Assembly (NCBI GenBank): GCA_003255025.1
Contig: QANY01005678.1
Location: 260,703 to 324,702 of the forward strand
Direction: 5' to 3'
DNA length: 64,000 nucleotides
From: Datisca glomerata
Taxonomy: Eukaryota > Streptophyta > Magnoliopsida > Cucurbitales > Datiscaceae
A program made the position numbers and the translations under genes. Under the pieces are notes generated by a model. That model was not told where the DNA came from. It was given only the letters and a program-made list of their open reading frames with translations, and did no database searches. Of this stretch, positions 33,520 to 45,735 are shown piece by piece (within the stretch, counting starts at the first letter, position 1; each line of letters starts with the position of its first letter).

Positions 33520-34965
33520 ATTGTCCATAACTGCATTATCATGATAGCAAGAATTGTGACAAGAACGGCAATTGAAGCCTACTATATTTTGTATGCTACA
33601 AAAAGGATGGAGAAGGCGCGTTAAGGCATCAATGTTCCGTGAAGTGCAAAGATTCTCTATTTATATGTCATTGGTGTCACCCGCTTTGCTAGTTGAATCT
33701 GAGTCATTTCACCTTCATAACTCAATCTGCTAACTGAAACGCCATGAACGATTGAACTCAAAAGTGGTTGAGTTATTTTTCCACCTTGATGATGTGGGAA
33801 TCATGTAAGCCTTGTAAATTTCTATGGTTGGATGGATATTCCTAAACAGATGGTGCACTCTTATTGCTCTGTGAGATCTACTATGCCAACTTTGTTATGA
33901 GCTGATGACTCCACATTATCAAAAGTAGACACATAGCTGACAACTTATCTTTGAGGATATGATATCAAAGATGAAAATACTAAGAAAATAAGCACAAAGA
34001 TGGGTACACTAGGAAGCCTGAAGGCGGGTACACTACGAAGCTCGAAAGTGGGTATGGAACGAAGCTCGAAGGCATCTACACAACAAAATTAAATTTACTA
34101 ATCGTCAGAAATTAGAATTTTTATCTTTGAAGATGTGAATCAGAATTTTTACTGGCCGTCAGAAATTAGAATATAGAATTAGATGCAGAATTTTAATTTG
34201 ATTGTTTATGTATATTAAACTCACAAAATTAAATTTAAAGTGTGTCAAACTACTAAAATGTCCTTTAGTGGAAATGAGTGCTATTTCATATATATATTAA
34301 TATGAATATTATTATTTACTTATATTAAATATATGTAAAAATAGACTTATGTATATATTTATATTGATTATATAAAGTTAAATATTTTTATTTTTATTAT
34401 ACATAATTCTAATAATATTAATACACATATTGATATACATACACACATATTATATATATATATATATGTATATATATTTATAAAACTATTATAGCAACTT
34501 TGTAGAATGCCATGAAAATTCCATCGCTAAATTTTGTGGCATTTCCCCCCTTTGAGGTGGAAATTGTATATTCCTTGAAGTCACAGGAAATGAGTCTCGT
34601 TCAAATGTGTGGACTCACTCAAAATTAAGTTCTAAAATAAAAGTAAATAATGACAATGATTGTTAGAAACTCAATTCAGTGGAATCTCCTGAAAGAAAAG
34701 TGCCATTACATTTCTCTCTCTGTTTTTGTCAAAGATTCAAATTCCGTAGGATGGGAACTCATAAGACCACAAGCTCTCGAGTATTGGTGTTGGATTTTAA
34801 GTTAAGATGCTTAAATATATTTTCAAAATATTTTTGTTGATTGCTCAAATTGATTACTTCGTATAAATTATTACTTATGTACCATGCTCTCTCAGAAAAT
34901 TTTCTATACAAATCAGGTAAAACCGACTTTAAAACGAAGACTAAATAAGTTATTTACATCTAAAG
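33520..34965. other. intergenic, AT-rich
   Basis: No gene recognised. 34240-34500 is over 80% AT, with a TA microsatellite near 34449-34470. Confidence 0.45.
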
Positions 34966-35895
34966 AACCGTTTGATTCGTATAATCTAGAATGATCATCG
35001 TAATTCAATTCTTTGCAAAATAGAATTGTCATGTTTGGTTATGCATGTTAATCTATGATGTGATGTGTGATAATTAATTATTGTTATGTTTGGTATATGT
35101 TCTTTAATTGTAAATAACAGAAAGTTACTTAAATACCCTTTTAGTTATATATTATCTAAAAAAATATTTTGATGACAATTTTAATATTAATTTTAATCAA
35201 TATTTAAATATATTATAATGCTAAACTAAATTTACAAAATAATTTTAATCAAATTAATAAAATAAGTGATATAATAAAAAAATATTTTCACGTGAAAAAT
35301 TTAATATTTTTATTAATATTTAAATAAATTAATATTGCAAGACTAAACTTTCATAAATTTAATTTTAGTTCAATAAATCAAATGAATTTTTATAATAAAA
35401 AATTAATTAATATCTAACTAAGTTAATAATGCTAGACAAAATTTAAAAAAAATAATTACAATCAAATTAATTAAACAAGATATATATATATATATATTCA
35501 TGTGAAATTTTAACATTAATTTTAATCATTTTTATTAATATTTAAATAAATTAATAATGTAAAACTAAATATTAATAAAGTTAATTTTAATCAAATTATT
35601 AAAATGAGAGAGAAAGTATGAGAAAAATATTTCAATGAGGGTAGAAAAATAATTTTGTTTGATATTAGAATTGTAATAACATTATAAATTAATATTACTT
35701 CTATGTTATTATGCAATTAAATTGACTCAAGAGATTACGAATTAAGATTGTATTCAAATTTAGATTACAACCTTTTTAAAGATTATTCCAAACAAATATT
35801 ATAATTCAATTACAAAAATATTATAATAAAATGATAAATGAGGATAGCGAGAACAAAGGGATTAAGAGAATTGTAATCTAGGATTGAGTAAACCT
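34966..35895. mobile_element. possible MITE upstream of the SDH gene
   Basis: A very AT-rich ~0.9-kb block with loosely inverted ends: CCGTTTGATTCGTATAATCT near 34967 and, on the opposite strand, CAATCCTAGATTACAATTCTC near 35885. The wording (GTTTGATTCGTA, AATTCAATTCT) recalls plant Harbinger/hAT-type MITEs. No transposase and no certain target duplication. Confidence 0.25.
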
Positions 35896-35899
35896 TTAA

Positions 35900-36117
35900 A
35901 GTCTTTAATGCCAAGGCTTTCAGTACTCGGCTAACCGTTAGGATTATCTTATGGTGCAATTATATTATAGCAAAACGATTTGGAAATCACACATCTCACT
36001 GTATTATAACACGTTTCGACACGTACATCCACGCGTCTCATACCTACGTAACACTACCCATAGAATACCAGTTTCAACTAGCTTGTGTGTGCGAGAGACA
36101 GACAAACAGACTGAGAT
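35900..36117 (+). promoter_or_regulatory. candidate SDH2-3 promoter and leader
   Basis: The 218 bases before the ATG hold a TATA-like TATATTATAG at 35961-35970. Two CACGT cores follow (36010-36014 and 36020-36024), then a CACGCGTC (36030-36037). CACGT cores and CGCGTG-like partners are the components of abscisic-acid response elements. In Arabidopsis SDH2-3 is embryo-specific and driven by B3 and bZIP factors. The link here is inference; no RY (CATGCA) motif lies this close. Confidence 0.3.
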
Positions 36118-38745
36118 ATGGCGATGTCGAAGAGTTGGGTGCGCAGTGGCTACAACAAGGTGGCGCGAGTGATGGGAAGGAGAGACGTGAAGAGTGAAGA
36201 GTTTCCGGTATTGGAAGGGCACCCAGCGGCACAAGGACATGCAAAAGAAGCTGTGGAAGGACATTGGGATTTAAAAAGGAAAAATCAAACTCAGAAGGAG
36301 TTCAAGATTTACAGATGGAGCCCTAACCACCCCACCAAAAAGCCTTTCCTTCAGTCTTTCTTTATTGATCTCTCCCACTGTGGTCCTATGGTATCTTCCC
36401 TTTCCTCTCTTCTTCTGAATTAATTATATGTGTTTTTCTTTTAATATAGTTAGGATAGTCCGATTTGTTATTTGAAGTAAACAATATCATAGACATGTTG
36501 GATGTCATGCTTGACATTAGAACTAATTGCCCAGATCAGATATTTTTCGATCATGTTCAGTTCGAATCCTCAGAAGTAACATCCCAACATGTAGTGGTTG
36601 TGTAGTCGAAAACTATGTTAATTGTTTTTGTAGGTGTTAGATGCATTACAGAAGATAAAAGCAGAGGATGATTCAAGCTTAAGTTACAGAAGGTCATGTA
36701 GGGAAGGGATATGTGGATCATGTGCCATGAACATTGATGGGATCAACACAGTAGCATGTCTTAAGCCCATTGATTCCGACACTTCCAAACCCACTTTCAT
36801 CACCCCTCTTCCCCACATGTTTGTCATCAAAGACCTTGTCGTTGATCTCACCAACTTCTACCAACAATACAAGTAATATACCATCTCTCTGCCTTTCCTT
36901 GGACATGCTATGGGAAACAATTTTATACGTTGACATAAAATTATTTAGGTAATTTTTTTATGTCCATAATTGTTCGAAGCACTTGGTATGTGTTTATTTG
37001 TATTTTGAAATTATTTAAGAACACATGTTCAGTGTTTTTAAATTTTAAAATGTTCTTCAAACAATAATATTTGTCAGGTACATGACATTTAAAATAATGT
37101 TTTTGAATAAATTTAAGTGTTCTTATAACAAATTTATTGCGTCCTCGCAAACGGTAGTAATCGAGTTACATAATTAACATTATTCTTTGTTTATACTCCT
37201 AAGATTTTATGATCTTTTGATCGAGCCGTAGACGGAAATTCCCCTAAATTATAGTAAGGGTTTGAGTATTACGTATTTCTTTTTCATGTTATGTGATACA
37301 AGTTTATACAAACAATATAATCCAACTATATATATATATATATTATGAGATTGTATTCTCAATGTACTTGTATTTCTTATAAGAGTGTAGTTTAAGGCGG
37401 GAAAGACATCTTCTCCTGCTTTGATAAACATGAGAGGTTCTATTGATTAATCTAAATTGTTTGAGTTGTTCGTCTATGTTTTGATGAATTTAGAATAAAA
37501 AATCTATTGTTATTTCAAAACAATTCAAACTTTGTTCATGATCGATCTGGACATGTCGGCCTAGAGAATTGGTCTTGTATGTGTTTTAGTCTGAAAATGT
37601 TTATACATCCAAATGAGATATTAATCACGTATAGGTTGAGAATCATTATTAATTATGATAATTATTAATCATGATATTTTTGAATTATCTATCGTTTATA
37701 AGTTTGAGATCATTTATAAGTTTCAAAACGAACGCAAACAAATCTAGGTTCTATTAGAAAGGGGCAATTGGTCTTTACGTTTATGGTATTATGTTCATGG
37801 TGTTTGATTGAAGAATGTAAATATAGGTCGATTGAGCCATGGCTCAAGACGAAAACAGCTCCAGAAGATGGTCAAGAATACCGGCAATCACCGGCCGACA
37901 GAAAGAAGCTAGACGGGTTGTATGAGTGTATACTGTGTGCTTGTTGTACTACTTCATGTCCTTCCTATTGGTGGAATCCTGAGGAATTTCTTGGTCCTGC
38001 AGCTTTGCTCAATGCTTACAGATGGATCTCCGATAGGTAAATTCTCCGTTCACTAATTAACTAGTCGTGAAATTATATTTAATTAATTCATTTAGTTATC
38101 AATGTCAATATTTAGAATAGGGCCACCCGGTGCATGTGCATATCCTCGCATATGTTATTTTGGTATTGTTATGAGAGCTAAATTAACATATATTATCATG
38201 TTTAGCAAAACATGAGACTTTGTGGGACGACATATAAGTAATTGGATTGTTTGGCTCAGGAAATAAAACTCTATATATGTACCGAGTTGATGTAGTGGTT
38301 AGACCAATCTAACCCCTAGATTGACAAAACAAAGCAAAACGTCCATTGTTTTATTAATTATGAGATGATCGTCATCCTTAACTAATAAACCTCTATGATA
38401 GAGAAAAAAACAATTTTGACATTGAGGGAATAGTGGTACATGTCCTCGAGTGAAGTTTAACGAAGTTGATTGTCCTCATCAATGTCATTAATTTTATTGA
38501 CGTTGAATAATAAAAACTATTATTTGTGTTAGGTTTTCATTGTGGGTCTGGTATTTAATGGCTGCAGCCGGGACGATTTCACGGAAGAACGATTACAGGC
38601 GTTGACGGAAGACAAGGAGAGGTTATATAGGTGTAGAGCTATAAAGAATTGCACAGCTTGTTGCCCCAAAAGCCTGGATCCGGCTGCAGCCATTCACCAG
38701 ATGAAGGTTAGGCATCTGCTTGCTCCCCATAAAGTGGCTGAATAG
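36118..38745 (+). CDS. SDH2-3: succinate dehydrogenase iron-sulphur subunit, SDH2-3 type
   Basis: Iron-sulphur subunit of mitochondrial complex II, which carries electrons from FAD of SDH1 to ubiquinone. Exons 36118-36390, 36634-36872, 37827-38036 and 38568-38745 join to 900 bp (299 aa). All introns are GT-AG and every join restores conserved text. Residues 1-~25 ([20 protein letters not shown]) are basic, like a mitochondrial presequence. The [2Fe-2S] ligands are C113, C118, C121 and C133. The [4Fe-4S] ligands are C205, C208, C211 and C273. The [3Fe-4S] ligands are C215, C263 and C269. W219/W220 in SYWWNP are the conserved quinone-site region. [26 protein letters not shown] and [11 protein letters not shown] match the divergent SDH2-3 form and not SDH2-1/2-2. 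The start has G at +4 and purine at -3. An extra Cys (C272) sits beside a ligand. Intact and probably functional. Confidence 0.95.
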
Positions 38746-40261
38746 TTCTCCTTCATATTTTATTTACCAGGCCTGGTGCACTGAACTGTACTACTATATT
38801 TACGCTTTATTGTTGTATGTTAATGTGTCGTTAACCTTGTAGTGAATTGTAGTATATTTACACTATAATGTCTAGAGTATTCAACCTGTTTTTATTCACA
38901 CTATGCAAGTGTTTTCCTCAACAAATGGTGTGATTAAACATTCTTATCAAAGCTTGAGAGAAATTAAAATTAGTAACAGAGATTCTTTGACAAAGATCAA
39001 TCCCGCTGATAATTCTTATCTTTGAATTTTTTGTTTGCTGTTGTGTCACTTCATAATTTGGTTTGACCTTATTGTGTCGGCGAGACCTAAATTAAGTGTG
39101 GCGTTTACTAAAGAAAACTAAAGATTCTTTTATACTTCAATAGAAGATTTTTGAATTATGAGAAGAAAAATGACAAATAAACAGAGTAGAACTAATATTC
39201 ATTTATAATTAAATTAGAGTAATATAAAGACAAGATATAAGCTGATTGAATAGCCTTAAATGCGGACATAATACAATAATTGAGATGGAAAACAGAATAG
39301 CCTTAAATGCGGACATAATACAATAATTGAGATGGAAAACATACTCGAAAGAACCTCGAAATGTAATGACAATTGTGACTGTCTATTCTAATGCTTGGGT
39401 TGATATTCGACTTATTTATCAAAACGTGGGCACTAACATCTGGTAAGAAATAAACATGTGGTTAGTGTTTTAGCTTAATAGAGAACGCGTGCTCTATCTA
39501 AATTTTAGCCTCAATGCTAATATATTATTTATAAACCTATGAATTAAGGTGTGTTTACTTAGCGAGAAAATAAAAAGGCAAGAAATATAATTATATTGTT
39601 CATTTCGTTTTTACTTATTTACTTACCTAAGAGAAAAGGAAAAATATGTGGGACATATTTTCTTCCCAAAAAATTGAAAGGAATAAGTTCCACACTCCCT
39701 CCATGGGAACTTAACTCTCTTTCTCAAGGCAAGGATGAAATTTTTTCATCTCCCCAAACTACCCTCTCAATTTGTAGAATTTATTACTAAATAATTTCTT
39801 TCAATTAGTAAATTAAACAATTCATTTTATTATTAAATTAAATAATCTACAATAATTAGTATATTAATAATGTAACTTAATCATGATCAATTTATTTAAT
39901 TATTAAATTAAAAGTGATTTAGTGTAATTATTACTAATTCTTTAAAACATAAATAAAAGTAATATATTAGAAATTAATTAGAAAGTGTGAGTATCAAGTC
40001 TATTATAAAAGGGGTTTGGATAAATGGCGGCTTTCGATGTTGACTATTATTACTAATAAGATTCTTTCTTATTCAGATTTTTTACACAATTTTTTAAATT
40101 TAGAAAAAAATTTGCTGACACCTTTTGTAGGTTACTTAAATGATAAAACACCCATCTAATTTAAAAATTGATAAATATATTTGAATCTGTTCGTTTAAGT
40201 CTGAAAAAATAATATTATCTCTAAACTTAGTCTGATCAAATCATTATTCTAACCTAAACAT
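38746..40261. other. intergenic between SDH and MITE
   Basis: 38746-38900 is probably the SDH 3' untranslated region. A perfect 47-bp tandem duplication lies at 39248-39341. The rest is AT-rich with no gene recognised. Confidence 0.5.
39248..39341. repeat. perfect 47-bp tandem duplication
   Basis: Two adjacent copies beginning GAATAGCCTTAAATGCGGAC and ending GAGATGGAAAACA, identical by eye. The identity suggests a recent replication-slippage or repair event. Confidence 0.9.
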
Positions 40262-40698
40262 TAGGGGTGAAAATTATTTTACCAAACCGACCTAACCGAA
40301 CAGAAAATGACCGGTTCAGTAAGTTTTTTATATGTGTTCGGTTCAGTTCAGTGTGAGAAAATAGAGAACTAAAGTTTTGGTTCGGTTCGAATTTTTTATG
40401 ATTTTTGAACCGAACCGAAACATTAAATTCTTCATATATAATTTCATATCAAACCAAACTGAACCGAACCGAAACAAAATTTTAATTTTATATTTTTTTC
40501 AATAATATCATTTAAAAATAATTTTTTATTAATAATACTGAATCGAAGAACCGAACTGAAGTGAACCGAAACTCATGGTTTGGCTTGGTTCGATTTAATT
40601 TTTTGACATAAACGATTTGGTTCGGTTCAGTTTTATTGCCGAACCGAAATTTTGGTTTGGTTTTTCACTAAAAATTGATCGAACTGTGAACACCCCTA
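40262..40698. mobile_element. hAT-type MITE with GGTTCGG subterminal repeats
   Basis: 437 bp bounded by TAGGGGTG and CACCCCTA inverted ends. The interior is full of AACCGAACCGAA/TTCGGTTCGG motifs in both directions, a common design in plant hAT MITEs. Flanks CTAAACAT (40254-40261) and CCAAAAAT (40699-40706) agree at 6 of 8 positions, as expected of an old 8-bp hAT duplication. Confidence 0.65.
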
Positions 40699-40706
40699 CC
40701 AAAAAT

Positions 40707-41296
40707 GAGCCGGCTTGGGGTTTTTTAGATTTTAATGAATTATTGTTTAAATATTTAAATAAGATAATTTTAAAGTTTTAAGAATTGAAAATAAATTGAG
40801 GATAATTATGATATTATGTGTTTACAAAACGATATTAGTTTGAAATTTAAACCATTCGTAATTTTTTTATAAGTAAAACCTAAAATGGTTGGAACTCTGA
40901 ATCAATTTTAAAATTTTTAAATTAGAGCGCTTGTTTTCATAATGGATCAATTAATATTTTGACCACCAAATTGACATTGTACACAAACTTTGTCGCCAAA
41001 ATTGACAGTACTTGTTCTTTTTGTCCATGATATAACTGTGGGTCTCTAGTCTAAGACCGATTCGGGTGGTGGTACGTAAGTGGTATATGTTATCGACCCA
41101 CATACTTGTTCAAATATATAGAAATATTTACAATGTCTTACAGTCTCTTATCAACTTCCTTCTCCTCAAATGTCAACCTCCCATTTCTCTCTCTCACTAA
41201 AAAAAGGGAAAGAGAATCTCGGATTCTGAGTAGTGGAACATCATCAACACAGGCCTAAATCCAAGGAATAATCTTACAAACATGAACCTACGTGCC

Positions 41297-41346
<50 letters not shown>

Positions 41347-42033
41347 GTCCCTCTTTCAAAGGAAACATCAGGCTTGAACACGACACAAATCAACTATGAA
41401 CTACCCATTTTTATTTATTTTTTATCTTTTCTATTTCTATTAATTTAGCGATCCTTATTCATTTAACGACCTGGTCTTCCGGTTCCCCTTTTTCAAGCTC
41501 GCCAACCATGGAAACAGATTCTCTGTCCAACGGGAGTTCAGTTCCCTTCATTAGACCGTCTGATTAGATCTTAACCATTAATTCCTATATTCGTCTTATT
41601 TAAGCCTCAATCTAAATCCTTAAGATCTAATCGAACCACCCAAATATGTTAACTGTCTTTGTTGGTAAACAGAAGATTGAAGAAATGCACCAACCAACCC
41701 AAATTAAAAATGATTTCAAAAATTAATTTTTTATTTCAGAATAATTAAAAAACAACAATCCTCCATTTAATTTTTTTCGTTTTTCTCCTAATAATGTATT
41801 GTAGCTGTTAGAGAGAGAGAGAAAAAAATATAGAAAAAATCATTTTGTCTGAAAGACAAAACAGGGAGAATATCAATTTCGTCTCCTGGTTGTAGCTACC
41901 CCGGCCCTGTTCTTCAATTCCTTAATACCCTCTGATTTTGATCTTTCTTTCGGGTAATAATCATGGTTTTATTTCCCATCTAATTAAATTAAACACTCAG
42001 AATCTTCATTTTGTTTTCTGATCACGATCAGAA
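40707..42033. other. intergenic and TTL promoter/leader
   Basis: No coding frame. It carries a 44-bp (TC)22 tract at 41301-41344, about 690 bases before the TTL start. Such tracts are common in plant promoters and leaders and bind BBR/BPC factors; here that is inference. 41800-42033 is probably the 5' untranslated region. Confidence 0.45.
41301..41344. repeat. (TC)22 microsatellite
   Basis: Forty-four uninterrupted TC bases, likely length-variable between individuals. A smaller GA tract (41812-41822) lies between it and the TTL start. Confidence 0.95.
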
Positions 42034-44403
42034 ATGGAAGATAACTCACCGGATAAGAAATCCGGCTGCGGATTATTAAACGCCGTGTTCGGAAAACGAA
42101 GCTTTTGGCCAAGAAGATCCACCTCCACCGGCTCACTCCCCACCGTAAACGCCGCCACCAATGATTTCGTCAAAACGCCGAGCACACCGAGCTCGAGAAA
42201 ACGACGGGGTGGTTCCGACGACGCCACGTTCATCGACATCAGTACACCCGAAATCCCAACGAAATGTGTAACAAAGCCTTCAATAAACCAACAAAAAATG
42301 CCCCAGAAGGTACCACCGAGCCAATGCTATGTCAATCAAGGAAAACGTGTTCCGAGGGAAGCCATCGGAATATCAGGGGAGCTCGAGAACATAATCGCCG
42401 ATCATCAAAAATCAAAGGGAAGTAGTAATCTCGTCCGTGCGTCGTCGAGCAACGTAATGCTTTTCGGAAATTTAGGTAATTTGAGGCAGGGAGGAGGGGG
42501 TGGCACAACTACTACAAGTTCATATGATGTGCTCAATTACCTTCCCAAATCTGCCAAGGAAGAGAATTTCATTCCTGATGGGAAATACACCAATCATGGG
42601 GTAACAAGTGTAGCTAAGAATGCTCAGAAACCGAGACCGGGTACGGAGACGTCGGTTTCTCTTTGTAGAGCTCTTTCGACCCGGATGGATCCCGAGACGT
42701 TGAAGATTATGGGGAATGAGGATTACAAGAATGGGAGGTTCGCTGAAGCTTTGGCTTTGTATGATGCGGCGATTTCGATTGACCCTACTAAGGCTTCTTA
42801 TAGGAGTAACAAGAGTGCTGCGCTTACTGCTCTTGGTCGGCTGCTCGAGGCGATTTTCGAGTGTCGTGAAGCTATTCGGATTGAACCTCATTATCATAGA
42901 GCTCATCATCGTCTTGCCACATTGTACCTTAGGTATGACTTTCAAGAACTTCTCCTCAATTATGTTCATTTTGGTGCTTACAATCCGTCTCGCGTGTGAT
43001 TTGAAAAGGACTCATCTGTTTTTGAGCTCTTCATTCATTTAACTTGCTCTGGATTCTTTATGTGTAGATTAGGGGATGCAGAAAAGGCAATGTATCACTA
43101 CAAACACGCAGGGCCAGAGGCAGACCCAGATGACCTCACGAAAGCGAAAACACTTCAGGGTCATCTAAGTAAGTGCACCGAGGCACGAAGATTACGGGAT
43201 TGGAACACCCTAATCAAGGAGACAGCCTCAGCAATATCCGCCGGAGCAGATTCAGCACCACAAGTAAGCCAGCCGTTTCTCCATGGCAATCCTAATCCTT
43301 AAAACTTTAAGTTAATAGATATGTTCTTATGGTTAGTTTTGCTTTTGGTTGTTGATTTTGAAAGATATATGCCCTACAAGCGGAGGCCTTAATAAGGCTC
43401 CACAGGTACCAAGATGCTGATGAAACAATGTCAAAGGGTCCCAATTTTGACGTTGATGACTGTACTAAATTCTTTGGTCCAGTTAGTAACGCCAATTTGT
43501 TAATGATTAGAGCCCAAGTTGACATGGCTGCTGGCAGGTCAGTGCTTTATATTACATTCAACTATACAAAGCACTTTTACACCTCGTGTTAGTTTCTTTT
43601 TAGAAATAACAAAATCAAACCCAAAAATGAAAACTAATCTCTCATGAGTGGGGATGATGACAGATTTGAGGATGCATTAGAGGCAGCACAGCAAGCGAGT
43701 CGGCTCGACTCGAACAGCAGGGAAGTGAACATGGTGATGAGGAGGGCCAGAACAGTAGCAGCGGCTCGATCGAACGGTAACGAGCTATACAAGGCGTCAA
43801 GATTTTCAGAGGCATGTGTAGCGTATGGTGAAGGACTGGAACATGACCCTTACAACTCAGTATTGTTGTGTAATAGAGCAGCTTGCCGGTCTAAACTTGG
43901 TCAGTTTGAGAAAGCAATAGAAGATTGTAGTGCTGCTCTTAGTGTCCGTCCTTCTTACAGCAAAGCTAGACTCAGAAGAGCAGATTGCAACTCAAAGGTA
44001 ACAAAAAGTGAACACAAGAGAAACTATATTAATTTAATTTTTTTAATATTTGAAAACATGATCTACCAATTTTTATTAAGATACAAATTTTGTACTGTAC
44101 ATGATGAGTTGATATAATCAATTAAATTGTCACATACAATGATGAGATTATAATTCAGTCTTCTTACCCTTTCTACCTTTTTGCGAGAATTTTTTTAAAT
44201 CTTTATAATGAATAAAAAAAATGCAGTTGGAAAAATGGGAAGCAGCCATAGAAGACTACGAGATATTGGTAAGAGAAAGAGAAGGGGAAGGGGATGAGGT
44301 GAGTCAGGCATTACTTGAAGCCCAATTACGGCTCAAGAAGCAACGTGGTGAGGACGTGAATGACATGAAGCATTGTGGACCTAACTCAGTCCTCGTCTCC
44401 TAG
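42034..44403 (+). CDS. TTL: TTL-type TPR protein lacking the thioredoxin-like domain
   Basis: Exons 42034-42932, 43068-43263, 43365-43537, 43664-43997 and 44227-44403 join to 1779 bp (592 aa). The GT-AG borders keep frame through LYLRLGDAEKAM, SAPQIYALQAE, AAGRFEDALEA and NSKLEKWEAA. Residues 1-~215 are basic/serine-rich and probably disordered. TPRs start near residue 219 (LKIMGNEDYKNGRFAEALAL). More TPRs follow, including NGNELYKASRFSEACVAYGE and NRAACRSKLGQFEKAIEDCS. The family (TETRATRICOPEPTIDE-REPEAT THIOREDOXIN-LIKE) has roles in osmotic-stress, abscisic-acid and brassinosteroid responses and cellulose-synthase trafficking. Family members are near 690 aa, with a C-terminal thioredoxin-like fold. 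Here the frame ends at GPNSVLVS, where that domain should begin. The rest fits a working gene; the end is either a premature stop or a natural short form. Confidence 0.88.
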
Positions 44404-45354
44404 CACTAGATGATCAAACTTGGTTTGTATGTCATATCCATTGTTTCACATCCAACACCCTCATTGGTCATCAGAAATTGCATTCACTTTGCTTGGGTTG
44501 ACCAAATTCAGATGTTTTGCCTCAGTTTTTTAATCCCCTCATCTGTCAAATTCATAATTTTTTGTCTTTTTTATAAAGCAATCCAATTAAACAATTTTAA
44601 TTCTTAATTATATCTATACATGAGAGAACATAAAAGTCTATTGGAGAGAATAATAATGAATTGAGAATGGCTCTTTTTTTTACAGGATGAAATGGATTAC
44701 ACGGGAATCGAATCTCACCCAAACTAAAAAATGTGAATTTTCTACATCGCTAAGAGATATCTTGGGAATAGTTATTTCTTTGAAGTGTCTACAACGTTGA
44801 TGCAATATAATTAATTTGTTTCTATCTTAAGCGTATAATTCTACATGATGAAAATATGATGATTTGAACTCACAATCTTATTATATGATAAATATTATTT
44901 AGTTATTCGCATCCATTTTAGGGAGATCATCAAGTGGTGTTATATACATTTTCATTGTTTTTGCAATTAAAAAAGAGTTGAATTCAACTTGAACTTATTA
45001 CCTTTAGGATACTGTAAATTTATAAACTCAACTTTTCAAACGAGTAAAATTACACTGAATTTTAAAATATGCAAAATTGATACTCTAGGGCATTTTTTCG
45101 CAATTTTCTACTATCATCCTTTTCTAATTTTCGGGAGTCCATCTATCGCATATGGTTGGTCTAATAATTAACAATTACCTAAAGTTATGGATGTAACTAG
45201 AATTTAGTCATGAAGAAATAATAAAATATTGATTATTTTATAGCACAACTCACATAAGAATATAATACAGAGAGGGTTTGGTTTGTTTCTCTTCGGCTTA
45301 GTTAGCAATCGGCTTTTTCTTAATTAGTAAGGTTAATAAGTAGACAAGTTTTTA
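44404..45354. other. downstream of TTL, nothing recognised
   Basis: I looked for a remnant of the thioredoxin-like exon in all three plus-strand frames and found no VPT.K.YKNG or comparable text. AT-rich intergenic DNA with a tract TTTTTTTTACAGGATG at about 44671. Confidence 0.45.
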
Positions 45355-45735
45355 AAAAAATCATAAAATATGACCTCAAGTGTAAAAAACATTAAAAATA
45401 GCTATCTGGCATGATTTTTGAGAAAAATAGACATTCACGCGCAAAAAAACTTTCCATCCACGCGCACTACTTGTATCAAATTTTAGTAGTTTATATTATA
45501 TATATGGTAGATATTATGAATACGGTAGATATTATATATACCTGTATGATTTTCACAATATATTATATATAAAATATATATTATATAAAATTTCTAGATA
45601 AAAAATTAAATTTTCGCAGCAGGCGCGTGGAGAACGGTTTTTGGTGCCGATTTTTCACTTTTTTGTAGAATTATGGCAGCTATATTTAAGTTTTATTTTG
45701 TTTTGGGCCATTTTTTATTTTTTTTCTTAAAAATG
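45355..45735. mobile_element. possible MITE with imperfect inverted ends
   Basis: The left end (AAAATATGACCTCAAGTGTA, then AAAAATAGCTATCTGGCATG) and the reverse complement of the right end (AAAAATGGCCCAAAACAAAA, then AATATAGCTGCCATAATT) are similar over about 50 bases. Inside, CACGCGC (45437 and 45472) and GGCGCGTGGAG (about 45623) face each other. No certain target duplication. Confidence 0.35.

Noticed and set aside
35042..35047. RY element (TGCATG) as an SDH2-3 seed enhancer
   Set aside because: It lies over 1 kb upstream in a MITE-like AT-rich block; a 6-base match is expected by chance.
36004..36264. Minus-strand frame over SDH exon 1
   Set aside because: Antisense shadow of a confirmed exon.
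42520..42969. 149-codon minus-strand frame over TTL exon 1
   Set aside because: Shadow of the TTL exon; composition and context fit only the plus strand.
44410..44607. Frame just after TTL as a possible thioredoxin-like exon
   Set aside because: Hydrophobic AT-rich text without any thioredoxin-fold motif; no splice acceptor logic.
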